Below the pieces are notes generated by a model, which was not told the DNA's origin, searched no databases, and worked only from the letters and a program-made list of their open reading frames with translations. From positions 248,001-312,000 of the forward strand of contig JAMZAV010000903.1 in the NCBI GenBank assembly GCA_024449915.1: a DNA stretch of 64,000 nt, written 5' to 3'. Positions 28,201 to 40,900 of the stretch are shown piece by piece. Position numbers and translations under genes: made by a program. The stretch is from Sweltsa coloradensis. Taxonomy: Eukaryota > Arthropoda > Insecta > Plecoptera > Chloroperlidae. Numbering within the stretch: position 1 is the stretch's first letter; every line of letters starts with the position of its first letter.

Positions 28201-31200
28201 TTTGATGATTCAATAAAAATTGGTTGATGGAAAACTGGTGCTGGGATTTTTTGTACACATTTCCCAGTTTTTACACAATAGACCAACATTTGAACACTTT
28301 CTATTCAATATATTTTGACAATGAAGAAATAAAAAATTGCAGCTAGTAAATTTGTAAACATATGCCATATTGCCAACGTTGATGTTTTCTAGTTGGCCAC
28401 TGAAAACTCTGGTGAGTAGTTGTTTGCTTTGCTGCCACCAGACAACGTGGTTGAAGTTTTCGTTTTAAAATTAGAAGAGTTCATACTAGGTAACAATACG
28501 TATTTAAAACCTTTTAGTGGATAAAAACTCTATTAAAGATGTGTACTTACCAGTATTATTAAATATATTGTAAAAGTGTATTACGGTAGCAAAGAGTTTT
28601 TATCCACTAAAAGGTTTTAAATATGGTTGAAGTTGTAAATTTGTTAATGCAACCTTTGCTTTTGCCTTCAACTTTTGTCTTGCATGTACCAAATTTTAGA
28701 AAAGAGACATTTTAAAAAAATCCAATTTGTCGTCCCTCCCTATAATTTAATTTACCTATTTTTGCCTACCTACATTTTTAGTCCTAGAACCGCACCTGGT
28801 GGGATGAGAGTAAGACACAACTCATACATGAATGTGAAACAAGCATGCAGAAAGTACATCTTGATGTACGGTAGATAGAAAACCAAACCATTTTAGTGAA
28901 AGCCATTACTCACACAGACCTAAATGTTTCAACTGTGTCTCTCTTTCCTCAAGCTCTGCCAATGCTTCTGACAACTAGGGATTAGTACAATAAAACTGAA
29001 TTAGTATTGGACCTGAAAAAACCACACAGTTTACACATACACACACAAGTGGGCTACCAAGTAGGGCTAATACTTTGTGTAGATGTGTGTAGTAGGTACA
29101 AGATACCTCTGGGGACATTGGTACCTACTTTATGTTTGGGTATGGATCGTAATCCAAAGGAAAAATAATACAATACCATACCTGCTAAAAAAAAATTCCA
29201 AACAGATAAGCCTACTTGTTTATTGTATCTGTTACCAGAGGCAAAGCGTGGTCTTGAAGTTTGGTTCGACATAGTATAATATATGACTATATACGTAATA
29301 CATATATATAATATATGGCCGACGTGCTTTTTCTTTCCGGGTTGTTAACCCATGGAACGACCTGTCGCCCGCCCTCAAAGACTGCCCAGTAAGTCATTAT
29401 ACCTTCCCTGTGCAAGGAGCACTTGTGGGAGAACCAACTACATGTGCCGTGTTAGTTTCACGTGCTTCAGTAAGGCTCTTCGCGGCATGAGATTTCTACA
29501 TAGATTTTAAGTGTTTTAGCAAAATATTTGCTAGCGTCGATGCCGTTTCTTGTTGTTGAATGTAACAACAAGGATAAACAATAAAATAAAATAAAACTAG
29601 TACTATAAGCAAATATTATATAGGCTTATGGCTAATCTTTGAAATTAGTTGTAAACTCGTAATTTATTCAGAACCGTTCGTGGGGAGGGGCAGCCGAAGG
29701 ACAATACAATCAGTTAATATAATGCATAGGCCTATATCATGGCTTGACTCACCCAACCCAAGTGGAAGACGGGCGTAGCATAATATTGGGTTGTGTACAT
29801 ATACTTTCATAATATGTGCTTTGCAAAGTTGCTATTTCTGCAGCATGATTTGTTGGTAAAATATTGACAGTGTACATTTTGGGAAGCACATTAGCCTACA
29901 TAATAAAATAATAAACACTCACAAATCACGATACCAACATAAAAACACAAATATTTATGTCATGAACATATGCTTGAAAGAATAACAACTTCCCTTCTCA
30001 AACGACTGGTCAACTTTGTGATTTGTTAATCACTTTACTAGGCCTATGCAAGACTTGAAAATTGCACATGGAATGAATATTGAATAGCACAAGTTCAACG
30101 GACTTCAACCTATGACGCGGGCGAGTGAGAGGTAGGGAAACTAACTCCACCCGAACACCCAAAGCCAACGGCCCTCAAGCATAAGGAACCACAGCTCGGA
30201 GATGCCGAAACATGACTCTGATTTCCCCCTTCAGATTCTTAGAATAAAAGCTTGTGCATGCTAGAAATGTCTCTGCCTGTGTCTTCTCTCCCATGTCAAA
30301 TCACAACACAATTGTGACACCGACTGCCCCTACCACCAGCTTCAAACTGCAATGGTAGATGGAACGACAGTGACGTGCATTCTATTTCACTTCGTTATTG
30401 GGTCAATTCAAACGTTAGCAGAACAAGAAGACTGTATTAGAAAATGAATCATACATAGGTAGGCCATTAAGTATATACATGTAATTTTTGTACATGGTAG
30501 ACATTGTCTCATAGGATGCTTTGCCATTGTCTGTTATACTAGCCTATACCTCAAGTGTTGATGTTAAAACAGGGATGGCCAACTGGCGGCCCTCGGAGCC
30601 CTTCCATCCGTCCCCCAGGCCCCCGAGAAACATTCTGAATTACATGGGTTTACTTTATACCTCAACGGCAATAGCTTAAAGCTCTGCTATAATAACTATA
30701 TAAGCTTTAAAACATACTGTTATTTTCAAGTTGTCCTAAAACAAGTACCGGTACGTCGATGTAAAATGCATGTAAGTTGCAGGGGTGTAGCAACCATGGC
30801 CCGAAGGGGCGCGACTGCGCCCAGGGCCGGTGCCTCAGGGGGCCCCTGAGGCCCCAAATAACAATGTGTCCAGTTATGGAGATATTAATTAAATGAGACT
30901 GAATATCCACTATATGTAGGGTGTCCTACATGTGTTAAGACAATATTATAAAAAATAATTTTAAAATATAAAATGTCTTTATTTACATTGGAAATTAATT
31001 TGTCGATGTGACAAAGATGGCACTTAATTATTGTTGTTTGCATTGTATGCATCGTTATAAACATAGGGTCATTGGGTAACCAGACGTCCCAGTTTTAACA
31101 AGATCGTTCCGTTTTTGTGTGATCTGTCCCGGTATTCCAAAAATAGTTGTTGGGACGGTTCCTGTCTCAGATCGCTCTACAGGCTATCTTGAGCAAAAAA

Positions 31201-34200
31201 AGGTCCAAAACAATTTCCGCTTCCGGCGGCTGGGGCTTTGCTCCAGACCCCGTGTAACCCACGCAACTACAGGGGCCCATCAGAGAACCTTGCGCCCGGG
31301 CCTTTGAGTTACTAGCTACGCCACTGGTAAGTTGTGTCAATAAACGAGGTTATTTAAGTGATCTTATCGCTTGTAGTTGTCGCCGAGGTTTCTGATGGAA
31401 CTGTTGGCTTGTATAGTGGCGTAATTGCTATGATTGAAAACTGAAAATTGAGCATTGATTAACAAAGTGTTTTCTGTGGTCCAAATTACTATGAGTTTAA
31501 GTAAAACTAGTAAGCCGACTCGAAAGATTGATAGTGAAAATAGGGCGTTTTACCCACAGTGGGAATCTGACTACCTCTACTGTGTACGGTAAATAAGGAC
31601 AATAAACCAGTGTCTCGTGTGTTTGTTAGTGCTGTCAGTGCAAAAAGAATTTAATTTAAGGCGACATTATCTTTAGAATCATCATGCAAAATATGATAAT
31701 ATACCGGTGATGCACGTAGCGCTATTGTAGTGGATTTAAAGAAAAAGATAAAACAGCAGAAAAATATTTTCCACTAAAATTACTACGAGTCAAACATCCT
31801 CACTTCTTGCTTCATACACAGTGCTAAATTACTAAATTAAAACTCATAAAACCGAAGTATGTAGGCCTCTAGGTCTATCTTATTTTTTATATTCAAAAGG
31901 TAGGATCCTAATTACAGTTGAATAAGTGGCCCCCGGGATGCTGACTTCGAAAACGAAGTGTCTATACGTCCGACGGGTCGGACGGGCAAGCAACCACAGG
32001 CTGTACGCCCGCCGAGCTTGTGGACGTACTTTCGTTAGGTTAGTCGAATTTTCCGCCTAGTTGTAGTACGCCGCGCTAGTTCTAGGATATAATCGATAAG
32101 AGCGCACCCGAAATCCTTCAGTTATGCGCTCCTTGGCCGTCCGCCGTCGGACGGGCAAGCAACCACAGGCTGTACGCCCGCCATCCTGGAGGACGTATAT
32201 CCATGGCTCTTCAAAAATGAGTGGCCCCCTAACATACAGAAGTTGAGAAGTTGGCCATCCCTGTGTTAAAAAACTAGCTTGTACTAGCAACAGGAGAAAA
32301 AAATAGGTATTAAGGAAGAACGGTTAGTAGGCCTACTTAGCAGTCTCAAGCAACCACGAGGCATAAAGGATAATGAATGACAGGTTACAAGAGTGACTGA
32401 GTGAGTGTGTGACAATAATATGAACATGGAAAAAATATATTTTAAGCTAGAACATGGTCCATAGGTGAAATCACTAACCCACCAATATATAACAGCACAA
32501 AGAAGTACTCTCACTAAAAGTACTAACCTAGGTGCTACAAAATATCTTTAAGCATTTGAAATTTTATATTTTTACAACTTTTGAAAATATGAAGTAAACT
32601 TATGCCTAGATTAAATAATCGATTAATAATTTTTCTCGATAATCGGCAGCAACCCTAATAATGAACAACAAAATGCAGTAAGCACTGCAGTCAGTCAGTT
32701 TAAATAGTTTCTACGAGGTTAAAAAATTGTAGCTTGTTTTACTTGTAGACAACAATGCAGTAGTAACTAGTAACTATAGGCCTAATTACTAAAGCTTCCA
32801 TTATCTAAGGACAAGTAGGCCTACTAACTTCATGCAAAATCTTTTTCAAGGAAGTTTTTTAGTACAAACTTAAATTTAATAGATTCCACTCAATGTTATA
32901 GGCCTAACCTCCAATCAAATTACATTAACATTGCAACAATTTTGCCAAATAACCACCCCAAAATAATCCCACACTTTTAAAGAGTCAAATCCACTCTACT
33001 ACTTTTACTAACAACTTACCTTAAAAGCAAGTCTCTCATTGTCTACCTCCAGCTGCCGAGAAGCCTTCTCTAGAAGCTGCACACGGTCATACATTTCAGC
33101 AACTTCCCGCTTCAAGACTTCTTTCTCTGAAGATACTTTAATAATCTCTGACAACAGATCTCCATCTTTGTTGAGACCATTGACTCCATTTGAAAATTTA
33201 ATTTTTTTCAAAATATCAATCTCCTCTGTGAGTTTGGCCCGGTCTGCTATAAGGAATGCTACTTGTTCTCCCACAGACTCTTCAGTACCACATTCTAGTC
33301 CATTCCTCTCCAAGAGTGTGGTTAGAGTAGATGTCTGTTGCTGCGAAGCCTCTAGTTTTGTTCGTAGTGACACGCTTTCAGATTCTAAATGATCGGCACG
33401 CTTTTCTGCCAGATCTCGTATGTGCCCAATATAACTTTCCATCTCTTCCATCTCCTCACTACGCAGATCTCGTAACTTGTCCAGCTGTCTACGAGAGCTC
33501 CGTAGATTACTTTCTGCATCCACAAGCCATCTCCAAACATGAAGTAATTGTTCTTCAGCTTTGAGGTTATCATAATCCAGGCCTTCTTTGTCAAAGCGTT
33601 GCCGTATTTCAAACCATTCATCTTCACACTATCAGGAATAAATTGAATTAAAATGTGGTATGGTAGGCCTACCTGTAAGTTTAACTCGTGAATAGCTTTT
33701 ACGTACCGGTACCTACCTAGCATACTCAGGCATACTGAATACACTAACGGTCTAACCCCTTACAAAACATCACGTTCATGTGCGCAAGATCGTGTAACCG
33801 AAAAGTAGCCCTACCGAGAGATTGTGTACCGTAATGTTGCCTCCATAGCTTTGTTGTACAGCAACCATTGGCCAGCAAAAACCTAGGTTCGATTCTTATC
33901 ATTAATATCGTCATAATAGTATGCCTAAGCCTATGATGGTTACTAGGCCCAGGCCTTTATAAAACTTAAGTAGGTACAAAATCAAACTGTCATCATAAAT
34001 CCTAAATAGGGTTCTTGAGGGATTGTTTGTATCGAGCTCATTTAGTTAGTTGCATTGCAGGGCACTAAAAACCGACAACAGAAATTACGGTTAATTTCGG
34101 TTCAGGGCAATTTCAGATAACGAAAACTCAAAATTGTCAAATCGACAAACTTTCAATTTACCGGTAAGAAAGGGATCGATTATCGCTTTAACAAGTTCAT

Positions 34201-34914
34201 TTCATGGATACGTTCTTTCGTCAACATGTTGTTGACAATGGGAAGAGATGCAAAATTGTGCATTTCTTATGTCTTCTTGTATGTGGCACACAACACCTTA
34301 TCAAAACCAACATTAGTTTCCTGGGAAGTGGAGATCAAGACCATTGCAAACAGATGTTGACACTGACTTGACAGTTGACACTAATCCAACAATTATAGGT
34401 TTGCCATTGCTAGTGGATGTAGAAATATATGTAGATATTACATCTGCAGCTGCACTATAATGGAATTATTTTCTGTTGCAAATAAAGACTTTAATAAAGG
34501 TGGAGAACGTCAATATCATTTTAAAAACCTATAGATACCGGTAGGTCTACTTGTTTTCAATGTTTAAAAAATATACGTACGTAGGCCTAGGTACTATTGG
34601 TATTTCTTAAATTGACCGCACCTATAAAATGTAGCCTACTAAAACATAAATGGTGTTGAACCGGTTTGAACTGAACCGTTATTTTTAGGGGGGTCGAACC
34701 CAAACGAAATAATTATCTTTTTGAACGAAAACCAAACCGAAATAAAAACAATTTTGGTTCGATGCACTGGGTTTAATGTAGGGCGAGTAACCTACTGGAT
34801 AATAGATGGTACAATATCCAGGGCCGGTTTCTAGGCGTAAGCGGCCGCGTAGGGCAGCAGGTTTCTAGGGGCAGAAATGCCGCCAGACACTTCTTCTTCT
34901 TATTATAATAATAA

Positions 34915-34974
<60 letters not shown>

Positions 34975-37900
34975 CAACCGATTTTTCATAATAATAACCG
35001 ATTTTTCATTTTGATAGAGCAAGATAAACACCAATGGCAATTCCAAAATGAAATTCGAAGTACAACTGACTGGGGGGCAACGCCCCCCAACCCCCCCGGA
35101 AAAGGCTTTAGTTGCTAGCTAGCACTACAATACATCATTCCCCCCACCCCGCAGTCACTCCAGCCAACATAGTTTAGTTTAGTTTATTTATTCACTTTGA
35201 TCATACATTTTAGGTAAGATATACTTCTCAGAGAGAGAGAGTGTGAATAACTATAGCTAGTTTACATCATAATTGTATTTACAACAGTATAAATTAGGCA
35301 ATGTAAAAAAAAAATTAATAGTAATATGCAGTAAATGATATTAATAATAATACTAAGTAATATAATGTAATATAATCTAATCCCTGGTACCATGGTAAGT
35401 TATAGTAATAGTTAGCATTAGTGATTGATTATTGTTGGTACATTTGATCATTGTGGGTGACGTAATGAATGGGGAAAAATTAAGGTAATCTTCAAGATTG
35501 TAAAAGATATTTTCCTGTAGGAATGCCTTAAGTTTAGTTCTAAAACTAGTATCATTTACGGTATTTATAACATGGAGGGGCAGATTGTTGAATATTATTG
35601 AGGCTAAGTACATGGGTCCTTTTGAAAATTTACTTGAGTTATGTGATGTGATGTGAATTGATGATTGGGATCTTGTATGGTAAGTATGGACAGTGGAGTT
35701 TCGAGGGAAGATTTCTGCATTATCATGGACAAAGATGGAAGCTACTTGTATCAGAACATTTGTAAGAGTGGGGATACCTAATTTGGAGAAATATTCTCTG
35801 CATGATGTTCGCCTTGAAATCCCTGCAATAATACGTAGGGGAACATGCTGTACCTTGGACATAGTTGTACCTTGGACCATTCAAGATATCTCTGCTATCT
35901 CGTGGAAAAAAAAATTGCTAAAATTTCTAGTTGTCAAGTATGCCACTAGGTGTCAGACTTTACCAAACTGGGATGGTGGTAGAAAACCTAGCATCATTAA
36001 AAAAATAATTTGAGTTTTTAACCATTCAAAGTAAATATTTTGCATGTTACTATTTTGCTTTTTAAAGCCTTGAATGATATTTTACTACTAAAACACTTTA
36101 TTAAGTCTGAGAACCATGTTTTGATGTAAAATTATACCAATTATAAAACAGGCAACTTAACCTCAAACTAAATTGGAGGGAAATCAAAAAGTTACGTGCT
36201 TGGTTGTACCTTGGGTCACCTAATAGTAATGTACCTTGGACCATGTCCAAGGTACATTTAACATGGCATTTTCTATACCATGGTAGGCCAATTCGTTTTG
36301 TTACTTTAGATAATGCCACGAAGTAAAGAGGGCAGGGTAAGGGTGAAATTAGTGGAGTTGGGGGGGGGGGGGGCGCAAAGGGCCAAGGGGGGAAGCATAA
36401 AATGCGTTGCCGATGTCAGCTAGCCCCCCCCCCCTCGGCACTTCGCGCCACTCCCCCCCAACCCCACTAACCTACTATCCAATTTTTTTTTTTTGGGGGG
36501 GGGGGCTAAATGACTACGGCAACGCACTTCATGCTTCCCCCCAATCCCCTAACCTACTTTCCTTTTCGGGGGGGTCTAAGTAGGCCTACCGAATTTTTTT
36601 TTTATATTCTATAATTCAATATGGCTGGCCTTAATAATATTTTTAGTCAATAGAAATATAACTATAGACTCCCACTCTTTAAATATGAAGTACTAACAAG
36701 AAAGAAAACATTAAGTAGGCCTATAGGCCTATCCTTCAATTTTCTATGTAATTTATGTACATAATTCAAGGTATGAATTACATGGTCCAAGGTACAAATT
36801 ACATGGTCCAAGGTACATTGCTATGCTGTACCTTGGACCACTTTGCACTAATTATTAAAATGGTTAATTTATAGCAATAATTGTAAAGTGCCATATACAA
36901 TAAAATCAACAAAGTTTGTACAAGGCATGTTCTAGCAAATACAAAAAAAATAAACCAAAATCATCATCTCATTTCTCCAGAAACCATATAAATGTAAAAA
37001 GTGGTCCAAGGTACAGCATGTTCCCCTACTGCCCTCTTTTGTAGCAAGAATATTCTTGAAGCCTGATGTGACGCACCCCAAAAAAGAATTCCATACATTA
37101 AGTGGGAATGAATATGGGCAAAATAAACCATTTTGAGAATGTGTGGATACGTTATTGCCTTTAGTTTACGGAGCATAAAGCATCCACTGTTCATTTTAGA
37201 AGATACTTTGTCAGTGTGCTTGGACCAGTCAAGTGTCTCAGTCATTATTAGACCCAGGAAGTTTACACTGTCTGAGCGAGATACGATACCTTCCTTTATT
37301 CGAACTAATGGGCTTGAGGAAGGTATAAGTTTTGGAGTGTGAAAAAAGAGATATTTGGTTTTAGATATAGCAAGTGACAGGTGATTTGAGGAGAAGTATG
37401 TTGACATGTTGGATGCCTGGCTATTGAGAAGGTTGGAAAGAACTGCATTGTTTATTTTTGGGGACAGTGATCAGATGACTAGAGTCATCCACATACTGAG
37501 TCAAAGTTCCTACGTTGAGGTGGTTGGGTAAGTCGTTAATGTCAAGTATAAAAATAAGTGGACCAAGAATGGAGCCTTGTGGTACTCCGTGAGTTAGTGT
37601 TTGCGGAGTTGATCGGTTGAATGTTGTTACTTGATCTTGCTCACACTCACAACAACACACTCACAACGTTTCATCAACATACTTCAATCAACAAAAACCA
37701 TTCAAATGACCTAAAAACATACCCAAATGAACGTGCGACACTATTAACCATGTAGGCCTAAGTAACACCAATCAATCATTTAAATTACCTACCTTCCAAA
37801 GTAGGGATGAGACGTTTAAACGTTTAGTGGATGGTTTAGAGGTTATTAAATTCACAAAATGTTAGGTAGGCCTTTTTTTTTTTTTTTTTTTATAAATGAA

Positions 37901-40900
37901 TTTGATATCACTTTTGGAGCCTACACAAATACGGGCTAACAATTAGGCCCATAATTTTCTAAAAGCGCTTAATTTTGGTGGAGGTGCCGGGTCATTAAAT
38001 GCGAGTGTGAGAATAAAATTGTTGTTAATTATTCGTCGTCCGGTCATAAGTACAAAATTTTGATTTTTGTTGTAATACCTAGGCTTCCGCCTACCTAAAA
38101 TTTATTTTAAATATAGCCTATATATAGGCTAATATATATATATTTTTGAAAATAGGACTCAAAACGTTCAAACGCAAAAATTTCAAGGGGTTAAAAACGA
38201 TTAGGAAATTAAACGCTTTCATTTTCCCATCCCTATTCCAAAGTAATTCCGGTCTGCTGAGTGATTCTTCACCACAATTACCCTATTTTTGTCATTCATA
38301 GCCAGAAAGAGCATTTTTATACCCTTTAAACCCTAAAAACCACATATAAAACGGTACGTGCGACCTCTTCTAGAACTAGAATATGGCAATTCTCTACTTA
38401 TAACGTCGACCAAAGGAGCCACAGATGCACTGGGTAGGTTACAAAATCAAGCCCTCCGAATAATCACAGGAGGTGTTAAGTCAACTCCAATTGCCATGGA
38501 AGCTAAAACTAACATACCGGTACCACCCCTGGAGGCCAGAAGAAACAGTTCAGCAGTATGCCGGCATGAGAAGCTTTTAAGACTGGGACCGGATGGAATG
38601 GGATAGAGAACCCCACCAACATCTCAAGACACAAAAAACATTCATTACAGAAGTGAAAGAGCTGAAGGAAGGTCTCATCGGGCAATTGAAACACACAGAG
38701 AGAGAAAACATCCTTCTACCAAATATAAATATTGCCATACTAGACGTCTTTCATGAACTTACAGTGGATGGACTGGGTAGGACAAAGGCATCCTACATAG
38801 ACGAGGAGTTGAGAAAACTAACAGTAACTCACATACATATAAGAACTATCCGGAAAAGAATTGGGTACACATTTACACAGATGGCTCGGCTACCCCAGGT
38901 GAAGGCCAAGCTGGGGCAGGCATATATTGCAGAGAATTTGAAGAATCTCACCTTGCGGGGGAAAATGGTAGCTGCTATGACGGAAAATTGACTGCTATTC
39001 TTAAAGCCATGTACAAAGTTCAAGACTGTAGCAGAGATAAAATTGTAATTTTAACAGATTCAAAAGCAGCAATACAAGCCAACCAGCCAACCAGGAAGTG
39101 GTGGATTCTGTGGTAAGGCAGTGCAAACTACAAATCCTAAGACTGCACAACGCAAACAAAGTAATTAAGCTACAGTGGATACCATCACACTGTAATGTAT
39201 ATGGCAATGAGAAAGCGGACTTCTTAGCTAAGCAAGGTAGCAAATTGATACAACAGAGCAAACCGTTAACTTACGGCTCAGTTAAAGCCCATGTAAATGC
39301 TGCAGCTTCCAAGAAAATTAAGACAAGAATGGTTCAAAAAGGATTAAGACAAACCATGACAGGAGTACACCACACAGCCAAGAAAACCCAACAAAATATA
39401 TGATAGACAAACAGAAACAGCACAGTTCAGGCTAAAGACACTACATGACCTGCTAGGGAAGCATCTGCACCGAATAGGTGTCTTTGAAACCAGTACCCGA
39501 CTACCTGCAGATTGTGCGGAGATGGTGAACATGACAGACGACATCTGTACACTTGTGCCAGTCTGGCAAATGAGCGTGACGCAATGCCTAACGGCATAAA
39601 GAAGGAGGAAAGGGAGGCTCGTCTCTACTGGTTGACTAGATCAAGCATGATGGCATCATAGGCCAAATGTGGGCATTTGAGAAGAAGAAGAAGATAATTT
39701 CTTAGGTTTAATTGTTTCAAATAATGACGCTATTTTTTTATTTTAAAACTTGTCGCGACCCACCAATAACATGTTTGAGTTTGGAAAAAGGTGTATTATA
39801 GAATTTGGCTAAACAGTCTCCACCTCAGTTGGTAGAGCAACTCCTGGCAAGCAGGAGATTCGTATTGGAGCTGACCAATTATTGAATTTTTATATATATA
39901 TATATATATTGTTGACTTTTATTGTTTTTTCTCTCCAGTTTTGTTCTGTATTTATCAATGTAATGTAGTTTTCGTTTTTTATATTAAAAGTTGTATTGGC
40001 CCTGAGGATGATGGGTGAAATCTCATCGAAACGTCGGTCCAATGAAAATATACGTGGCATTGAAACCGAAAAACCGATTACATTAAATATATATATAGGC
40101 CTATATATATATATATATATAGGTAGACCATAGGGCCTAGGAAGGTATGGTAACCTAGGTCCAGTGTTGGGTCAGTTCTTTTTTAAAATGAACTTTTTAA
40201 AAGTTCAGTTCACAGCTCAAATAATGAACTTTTAAAAAGTTCAAGTTCTTTTAAAACCTAAAATTTTGAAAAGTTCAAGTTCGTCTAAAATATGAACTAG
40301 GCCTAAGTTCTTTTAAAAGTTCTTTTGTAAAAAAAAAAAAAACTATTTTATTAAAGGCTGGCGTAAAATGAAGAAAAACACGAGGAAAAACATACGGGGT
40401 GTTCGAGTACCAAACTACTCGCGAGTTTGAGTCTTACGAAAGTGTTGAGCTGTCTTTGATCGTGTTGATGATTTGTACTACATTCTCGTCGACCAGCTTG
40501 TAAAATTATGGCAGATACTTAGCAATTTAGGCTTCCAAGATTTTTTCCGAATTAGTTGCCGTGTATCGTTTTAACTTCGTGAATCGTACGTGACCTTGTC
40601 ATAAACAGCTGAACGTGTGTCAATGTAGGCCTACGATGGAACAACGATTTGTTATTGTTTTTAAGCGTCGACGGCTGCTCGACGCACGGAAAGAACTTTC
40701 AGATGAACTTTCTAAAACTTAAAAGTTTGTTCTCAAAAAGAACTTTTAAAAGTTCAAGTTCATTCATTTAAAAAAAGAGCAAGTTCACTGAAAAGTTCAC
40801 AAAAAAAAACGCGTTAGAACGCGTTCTTTTTAAAAGTTCCTTCCCCAACACTGCCTAGGCCTACTTATAGAGGCCTATAAGCCTATAAGTAAGTGTTATA

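Larger units (their letters stand above)
22044..28913. other. Intron 3 of the coiled-coil gene
   Basis: Contains the element 22105-23082, H5 (23346-23961), a fragment with CACTCGCAATTTGCGAG near 24090-24170, an ACATGT microsatellite, the 1.3 kb palindrome 25659-26964, a G run near 27257 and a MITE at 28501-28623. Stretches 24300-25430 and 27000-28490 show nothing I can assign. Confidence 0.5.
28975..33019. other. Intron 2 of the coiled-coil gene
   Basis: Holds a LINE 3' end (29324-29597), repeat-poor sequence at 29600-30560 and the nested hAT pair 30570-32263. A TAATCGATTA/TAATCGGCAG patch near 32615-32660 looks like an end of another hAT MITE, but the partner end was not found. Confidence 0.5.
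35170..37655 (-). pseudogene. LINE reverse transcriptase relic, 5'-truncated, frameshifted, interrupted
   Basis: Minus strand. At 37620-37421 the frame reads TLTHGVPQGSILGPLIF and LTQYVDDSSHLI: reverse transcriptase motifs around the palm, with YVDD where YADD is usual. A frameshift near 37420 leads to SLAISKTKYLFF, then SVNFLGLIMTETLDWSKHTD and FLLQKRAV. After removal of the element 35838-37026 it continues RIIAGISRRTSCREYFSKLG to about 35377. The 3' end is an (AAACT)n-type tail at 35171-35186. This order fits a jockey/CR1-like non-LTR retrotransposon. The endonuclease and upstream reverse transcriptase parts are absent. It is not functional. Confidence 0.85.

Noticed and set aside
33039..33744. 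Open frames in other frames or strands over coiled-coil exon 2
   Set aside because: Shadows of the real minus-strand exon, which has consensus splice sites and coiled-coil composition.
34060..34770. hAT element between GCAGGGCACT and GCACTGGG
   Set aside because: The ends match only weakly (CAGGGCAC/GATGCACTG) and the flanking 8 bp differ.
36101..36319. Transposase of the TA element
   Set aside because: The 72-residue frame contains the GTACCTTGG repeat translated and has no catalytic motif.
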